Below, in pieces: positions 58,441-64,000 of a stretch of DNA of 64,000 nt. The position numbers and the translations under genes were made by a program. Where the stretch lies: NCBI GenBank assembly GCA_032622095.1, contig CP136062.1:195245887-195309886 (forward strand), read 5' to 3'. Within the stretch, counting starts at the first letter, position 1; each line of letters starts with the position of its first letter. Under the pieces are notes generated by a model. That model did no database searches. It was not told where the DNA came from and saw only the letters and a list, made by a program, of their open reading frames with translations. This DNA is from Siphonodentalium dalli (Eukaryota; Mollusca; Scaphopoda; Gadilida; Siphonodentaliidae).

Positions 58441-58986
58441 ATTGCCTAACAGTTTTGTTTAATTAACAAGTTTCAACCGAAGAAATTTCGTTATTGGAAA
58501 ACTTTCAATTATTAATAATAAGAACAAGAGTCTATTGCTTTCTTCGTCTTCTTCTATAGGTGGTGTTTACAAGCATTTATCATTTTTGTACATTTACCCA
58601 CTACGAAGGCTTTGTGTCGTTTTAATAACTCGGTGGTAGTTTCTGGTGAAATAGGGCGCGCTTATCCAACCATATATGGCAAGAAACGTGGTCAAAATTG
58701 TTTGGGTATTCGTATTTTTAGGTGCTAACTGCTACATCAGAGTAAAGTCAAAGATATCTATTGCCGGAAAAGTGTTTCTTGCCATATCTAAAAATGTCCC
58801 ACAACCCAACTAATGAGTGTCCCAACTAGTGTACAAAACCATCATCGAATATCTCAAACCAACCAGCGAGTGTCTCGTGGTTTCGTAAACCGGATGGGAT
58901 GGAACACACTTGATGGTCTTAAATACTCTATTGAGGCTTTTGTACACTATTTTGGATGTATTGAGATGACAATTAGCAAATGGTTT
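55773..58986. mobile_element. Giant imperfect palindrome, Foldback/Galileo-like architecture
   Basis: AAACCATTTGCTAATTGTCA at 55773 is matched by its complement ending 58986, and the match continues inward with 10-20 bp of drift: about 560 bp of complex sequence (55773-56335 vs 58437-58986), then the AT-rich repeat units. Arms are about 1.5 kb around a GC-rich spacer (57258-57388). The outer arms contain sequences open on the right (58813-59115), not recognised as a domain. Long inverted arms made of short tandem repeats recall Foldback and Galileo elements. No transposase is visible. Confidence 0.75.
57258..57388. other. GC-rich unpaired spacer of the giant palindrome
   Basis: About 130 bp with GC and CpG content far above the arms (includes 'aaagacgtcgctgcgatcgg' and 'ttcccggcgtcgctatc'). 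It has no complement in the arms. Could be captured host sequence. A plus-strand frame reads LSKDVAAIGRRKLPISQAFP without a recognised family. Confidence 0.6.
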
Positions 58987-60529
58987 GTGTTCCAGTTGGA
59001 TCACCCCCGTGTACGTGATATCGCCAAAATTGTTTTCAAAGAAAAACCCGAATATTTAGATAATTTAAATAATTTCGGCCAAATTTGTGGACTGAAATGG
59101 TCACCCACTGTGTAGGAACTGTTACATCGGAAGTCGTTCTATCGCCGATTTGTGATGGTTCTTGACTGATTTGTGACGGTTCCTGATGATCCAAATTATA
59201 CATTTTCGTGAGTTTTTGACAGTTAAAACGCAATTTTTGAGCCATCTAGGTGATAATTCGATTAGTTTTTCCATTCCCCTCATAATCTATGGTCCCAAAT
59301 AACGTAATCATAATGAAAAGCCTATTGTGCGAGTAATAACAACGACGAAAACTGCTAATTGTGATATCTCGATCGGTTCTCTCCCGATCGAGTCGGTTCT
59401 CTCCCAATTTAATCGGTTCTGTCCGGGAAATACGATGACTATTATTTGGAAGGATACGTGAAAATAACCAAGTGAACACAACGAAATATCAATTATGTTG
59501 AATTTACACCACTTATGATCAATTTCGGTGAGTTACACTGCCTTCTTATACATATAATTATGTGTCAACGGTAGTAACAGAATCGTTCACTTTATTGTGA
59601 CGCAAAGCATGCAATTTGACATGAATGGTCAATGTGAACAGCGAAGACTGATTTTTTCCCCAACAAACCAATCATAATGGTCTACTGATTCAAAATGGCC
59701 GCCACTTTTTTTCAATATGGACGCCACTTTTTTTCTTCAAAATGGCCGGCACTGTTTTTCAAAAAGTCGCATTTTTCAGCTTCTATTAAACTTTTACGAA
59801 CCACGTGACTTCCATTCCTTATTCGAACATGGCCGCCGCCCATGCAGAGGGGTTCATATAGGTGACCCACGCCATTTCTCGGTTCCTTTATATATTAAGG
59901 TCAAACAAATGGTGCTGTAAGTTACCCCCCCCCCCCCCAAGACGCATTAAAGAGTCACCACAAACCCCACCCAAAATTGACGGTGGTCAACTGAATTTGG
60001 ATCGGGGGGAGTGTTTATGGTGTCTTGTGGACACATGTTTTAATTTCATTTTGTCCACAGTTGTCATTTCACCTTGATGCAATATGAACGATAAAGTGAG
60101 TCCTAGTCGATTTAGCCAGTCCATGTACCGGTATATAGTTTGTAATTAAGTTCGTTTTAACTATATCTTGGGCTTACTTAAGCTTGTGCAATTTGGGTTA
60201 TTTATATGAATGCTTCGTATACAAATTAGCAGCTAAGCATATACGAGCGTATTAACATTTCACTCGATGATATTTTGGATGATTCGAGCGAAATGAAAAC
60301 TTATTTAATAAAATTAAATAAATACACATAAAACATGGTCTATTCCCAATGTGTTGGTGCACAACTCCATGACAAAACATCACAAATTAATGAAAGACGT
60401 TTATGTGCTTATTGCTTGGTTGTTTTATTTGTTCAGTCGTTCCTTGTTTGTGTATTATATAGGTTTTTTTTGTTATTAAATAACATTTGATATTTTAATT
60501 TGATTTATTTCATTATTTATTCCTATGGG

Positions 60530-60716
60530 ATCAAAATGGTTGGAAACTAAAAATTGTAATCAGATGTAATCGAAAAGTAATCAGTTACATTTTACTAAAG
60601 TAAACGTAATCGTAATCAATTACATTTGAAAAAAATGTAATCAATAATCGTAATCATGTAAATCAAAAGTAATTGTAATCGTAATAAATTACATTGGCAT
60701 GTAATCGCCCCAACCC
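60530..60716 (+). mobile_element. hAT-like right end, GTAATC-rich
   Basis: Many GTAATC/GATTAC motifs (60555-60705) lead to 'taatcgccccaaccctgg'. This matches the general pattern of hAT termini reading CCAGGGTTGGGGCGATTAC from outside. No left end found. Confidence 0.55.
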
Positions 60717-60799
60717 TGGCTAGAATTGAACACATATCCCACCTGAAACTTTCAAAAACAGACCTTCATTTATCAAATAAAGTAACTTGGTGGTTTGCG

Positions 60800-61160
60800 C
60801 TCCAAAATAGGCGTAATAATAGTCGCTTTTTAAGTTTTCCCCGACATAGAAATAGCTCGATAAACACATGAAATACCTTTCTATGAGCAGTATAATAATG
60901 TCACAAAAAGACACATTGGAGTCATGAAAAATAAAACTTTGAACCCGATTTTTGGGTTCCAAACAAAAACAGCCATTTGCACGACATGGAACAGAAAAGA
61001 GCGTTCCGTGTTAGTCTATCCTTGATATGGTAGAAATAAAGAGCCGTTGTTTCACGAAAAAAAACCAGCTGGAATAGGGCTCTGACCACAGTATGTATTT
61101 CTCAGAGCATATGAGGCCGATATATATATTTATTGCACACTCAATGGCTTATTTGTACGA
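60800..61160 (+). repeat. Dispersed repeat with 'gaaaagagcgttccgtgtta', copy 2
   Basis: Second copy of the 39590-39990 repeat, in the same orientation, diverged by substitutions and indels. Confidence 0.75.
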
Positions 61161-61689
61161 AATACAGCAAAATACAGAAGATTTCAAAACGTTTAAATAA
61201 ACAATTGTGTGTCGTTCTTGAACAATACAAACCGATTACGTCAATAACGTCATTGGCGACGTCAACCGTATATAGCAGACAATTTCTTCATTAAATTATT
61301 AGGTATAGTCTACACTAAGCACACGTGTGTGCATTAAATGAACAATATAGTCCTAAATTATAGTATAGTACAAGCTACAATCTCCAGAGTGTGCAATAAA
61401 CATAGAACAACACAGTTTTGTGAACATGTTAACGTTATTGCACTCGTTTGTCATGCCGCGAGGTAAAACTCGAACCTCCGGTTCTCGTTTTACCATCGCG
61501 TCACAACAAACTCATGCAATAACGTCAACCAGTTCACACACTTGTGTCGTTCTATCTATATATATACTTATCAACATTTCTTGTATTTGCAACCAAACTT
61601 ATGCATCCTTAGAAATTACTTAGACAAAATTTCGAAGCTCGAATGAGCCATGTCCATTTAAGTTAACAGAATATCATGACAGTAGATGT

Positions 61690-61902
61690 CTAATTTCATT
61701 GGGTCAATTATGCGGGCGTGCACTATTATATATGATCCTATACCCAACATGACTGTTAATATGTTGTATCTGGGGGGTGGCAGTAAGACAGTCTAGCCTG
61801 ACTATGCCACCCCTCGAATATACAACATAATATTTGTCAAATGTATTATGCATTAATATGTGTATATTTAAATAAAATATCCTATCCTATCCTATCCTAT
61901 CT
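61690..61902 (+). mobile_element. Probable non-LTR (LINE/SINE) 3' tail
   Basis: A small hairpin ('ggggggtggcagtaagacag' facing 'gactatgccacccc') precedes 'atatttaaataaaat' and five ATCCT repeats (61878-61902). A hairpin followed by a short-unit microsatellite is typical of LINE/SINE 3' ends. The coding part is absent. Confidence 0.45.
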
Positions 61903-62589
61903 GCCACATGGAGTGAAGGTAATGCCACTTAATCTTCTGTTATAAGAGATAGCTATACTCTTATTTCTTAATTCACTTGCTGGATTGTGTAGGTAACATC
62001 CGCTACAACCACTATCGGGTTTAAACGTTTGTTACACACAACTAAATGATCCCAAAGTGCAGATATCGTTCGAATAAATATCAAGTAAAGAACCGTCGCA
62101 GCCGTGATTACCTTGAGATAGAATCGTAACGCTCATAAGTTGTGATCAGGAGGCTAATGCTCCAAATTATCGACACACATCGGGATATTTCCTCAGCTAT
62201 TTTACAGAAGAACAACACAGGTACAATTTATACTCAGTGTTCGTCTTCAGAATGTGTTTCACATTTGGTATGCTACCAAAAACAAAGAAATTACGTTTAC
62301 AAAGCTTGAGTTTCAGTGATTACATGTTGATAATTACACGTTAACTCGCTATATCCGAGTTAATTGTGATCTAAAGTTCAGGTTTCGGTAAAACGGCACT
62401 TATGCAGCCTCTGTTCGTTCAAGAAAGTTTAATGTATTTAAGATATATATAATTATGCGTGCTTTGTCCCGAAAATGAAAATTTTTAACCATAAGGAACC
62501 GTAACAAATCAGTCAAGAACCATCACAATACCGGCGATAGAATGACTTCCGATGTAACAGTTCCTAGACAGTGTGATCACCAGATGAAT

Positions 62590-63895
62590 AAAATCTAAAC
62601 TTATGGGTTGTCATATCCAACAGTTGGAAGAATCCGTTGTAAACTCGATGAAAACTCGAACCTAACACGAGGGTGCAAATAGACATTACTAGAAGGGGGT
62701 GCATTTAGAAACTGTAAGTGAACACCCCTAACAGGGACCATCCAGCCACATCCCTGCTAACTCATGATTTACACTGATTTAATGTTTCCATTCGTTGTAC
62801 AGTTCCGGGCCTATAATGTCGAATAACACAGCATAGCCTATACTATTATTATGACATTAGAACATAAAACACAAACTAACATAAACGTTTTCACCCTTGC
62901 ACACGCACCCCACCCTAAATATGATCCATGTGCCGGCATGTCCGAAGGATAATTGGGATATTTTCAAGCAGAAACGGTCAAAATGTGAAGCATATCATTC
63001 ACATCTTTGACATCCCAGCTCTGGTTTGGCGACATCTCATCGCAGGATCGATCTGTGGCTTTGATACCCGAAGTTATGGTGGGTACCCACACTTGGGTAC
63101 AGGTAGTATTTTTGCGAACCGCTCTGCAGGCTAGACAATTTTATGGTTAATTAAACATATATTTTTCTATTGATGCGAGCATTATCCGTCATCTATGACT
63201 GATAATTATGTTTCAAACAAACTACCTAATGTCAAAAAGTGTCTACTATTTATGACAAAATCGGAAATGAGTCGGAATTTCTATTAAATTTATCGGGATG
63301 AGAGCAAGCTATGTTCGCTATCCCATTGAGAGGGAACATTCCGCTTTGCGAAATTATGTTTTGAATAGCGGATATCACCATTTATTATATGCTTCCCCAT
63401 TAAATAGTGGGAAATTGCCGTGGCGTAGAGCGTTATATCCATCGCCTGGACCGACTCGATGGATAACACTGACCGACTCGATGGATAACACAATAGTATT
63501 ACTTTTTCGGAGATCACTTCCGGTTTATAGCGGCGAATCACATTAAGTTTCAAAGCGTATTAATAACAGCCGGACTATTGTTTTAATTATTGATTTTCAC
63601 GGTTCATAAACTGTTATTTAATTGTTATAATGTTAACTCATTTGTTTTAATATATTCTTATCACTAAATTATGTATACATTAATTTTCTCGCTTCATTTC
63701 AGAATAAAATAATGGGGACTATTTCGATATTTGTCATTCAGTGGTGAGCAAATCAATTGATGGAATGTAAACAAAATGCAAATGTCGAAGCTTTCTAACA
63801 ATTTGAAGTGAACTGTAGGACAAAATTAGCAGTTTTGGTGCGGTTTATAGCGCATATAATAAAAAGAAAACCTACGGGTTTTGGTTGAATACCCG
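62590..63895. other. No gene recognised
   Basis: GCCACATCCCTG (62745-62756) is a degenerate end of the 4442-type element. 'gaccgactcgatggataaca' is duplicated in tandem at about 63450-63490. Overlapping frames at 63290-63553 on both strands are unrecognised. Confidence 0.5.
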
Positions 63896-63998
63896 GATTA
63901 TCTCATTCGTGGGTGCAAGGAAGTACAGAATTTCCACTCGCGGCTTGCAGCCGCTCGTGGAAATTCTGTACTTCCTTGCACCCACTCATGAGATAATT
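63896..63998. repeat. Hairpin with about 45-bp arms at the window end
   Basis: ATTATCTCATTCGTGGGTGC...TTTCCACTCG faces CTCGTGGAAA...GCACCCACTCATGAGATAAT across a 'cggcttgcagccg' stem-loop. Only a couple of mismatches. The window ends just after it. Confidence 0.88.
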
Positions 63999-64000
63999 CG

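Larger units (their letters stand above)
59101..62580. mobile_element. Inverted repeat pair about 3.4 kb apart
   Basis: 'aggaactgttacatcggaag' + 'tcgttctatcgccg' + 'tgatggttcttgactgattt' at 59115-59175 is found inverted at 62500-62566 with few changes; the outer bases are 'tcacccactgtg' and 'cagtgtgatcac'. This may be one element with about 85-bp ends, or two separate copies. The interior holds other repeats and no transposase. Confidence 0.5.

Noticed and set aside
58813-59115. 100-codon plus-strand ORF as a gene
   Set aside because: Most of it lies in the outer arm of the giant palindrome and is mirrored at 55790-55978; the remaining 40 codons show no recognisable domain.

Overview
This window is eukaryotic, AT-rich and gene-poor. 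It most likely comes from a marine lophotrochozoan, probably a mollusc. The grounds are: a spliced carbohydrate sulfotransferase of the CHST15-like type, a family I know to be expanded in molluscs; GT-AG introns of 0.8-6.6 kb; a tRNA-derived SINE with an AATC-type tail; and many dispersed repeats with GACG/CAGA microsatellites, as seen in mollusc genomes. The species call is inference. There are no operons, rRNA genes, CRISPR arrays or prokaryotic features.

2.8-21.7 kb, minus strand: the one gene I can support. It is a type II membrane (Golgi-type) sulfotransferase. Seven coding exons can be read with mutually consistent splice phases, giving 426 codons from the start Met to a phase-1 donor at 2783. 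The PAPS-binding elements (PKSGTT; R-x7-S) are intact. The C-terminal exon is not found in the window and probably lies beyond its left edge. The introns are full of small transposable elements.

0-26 kb (and 40.7 kb): a set of non-autonomous DNA elements with at least three different terminal repeats. Two families have TTAA ends of piggyBac type, and one has GTGACCCGCC ends. All carry the same near-perfect 69-bp palindrome, singly or as an inverted pair. Two inverted copies of the GTGACCCGCC element flank the catalytic exon 2. Also here are a second TTAA family (AGGGGTACTGTAC ends), several fold-back hairpins, a 418-bp direct duplication and the SINE.

22-32 kb: dispersed repeats of the 'gggccataactc ... 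ggtgagctaaaa' class and otherwise unassigned AT-rich DNA.

32.3-36.5 kb: copies of an element 3' end, then a recent tandem duplication of about 1.6 kb. Each copy carries a minisatellite of about 52-bp units.

36.5-55 kb: a decayed hAT-like element with a broken BED zinc finger (37.7-38.5 kb), a PIF/Harbinger-like element with TAA target duplication (44.65-45.88 kb), hairpins, older repeats, a hAT-like end made of GATTTAAATC motifs, and a GC-rich island at 52.8-53.3 kb with two unassigned ORFs.

55.5-59 kb: a giant imperfect palindrome of about 3.2 kb. Its arms are built of short AT-rich tandem repeats around a GC-rich spacer, resembling Foldback/Galileo elements in architecture. 59-64 kb holds further inverted repeat ends, a hAT-like GTAATC end, a probable LINE-type 3' tail and a long terminal hairpin.

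All coordinates were read by eye. No database search was possible.
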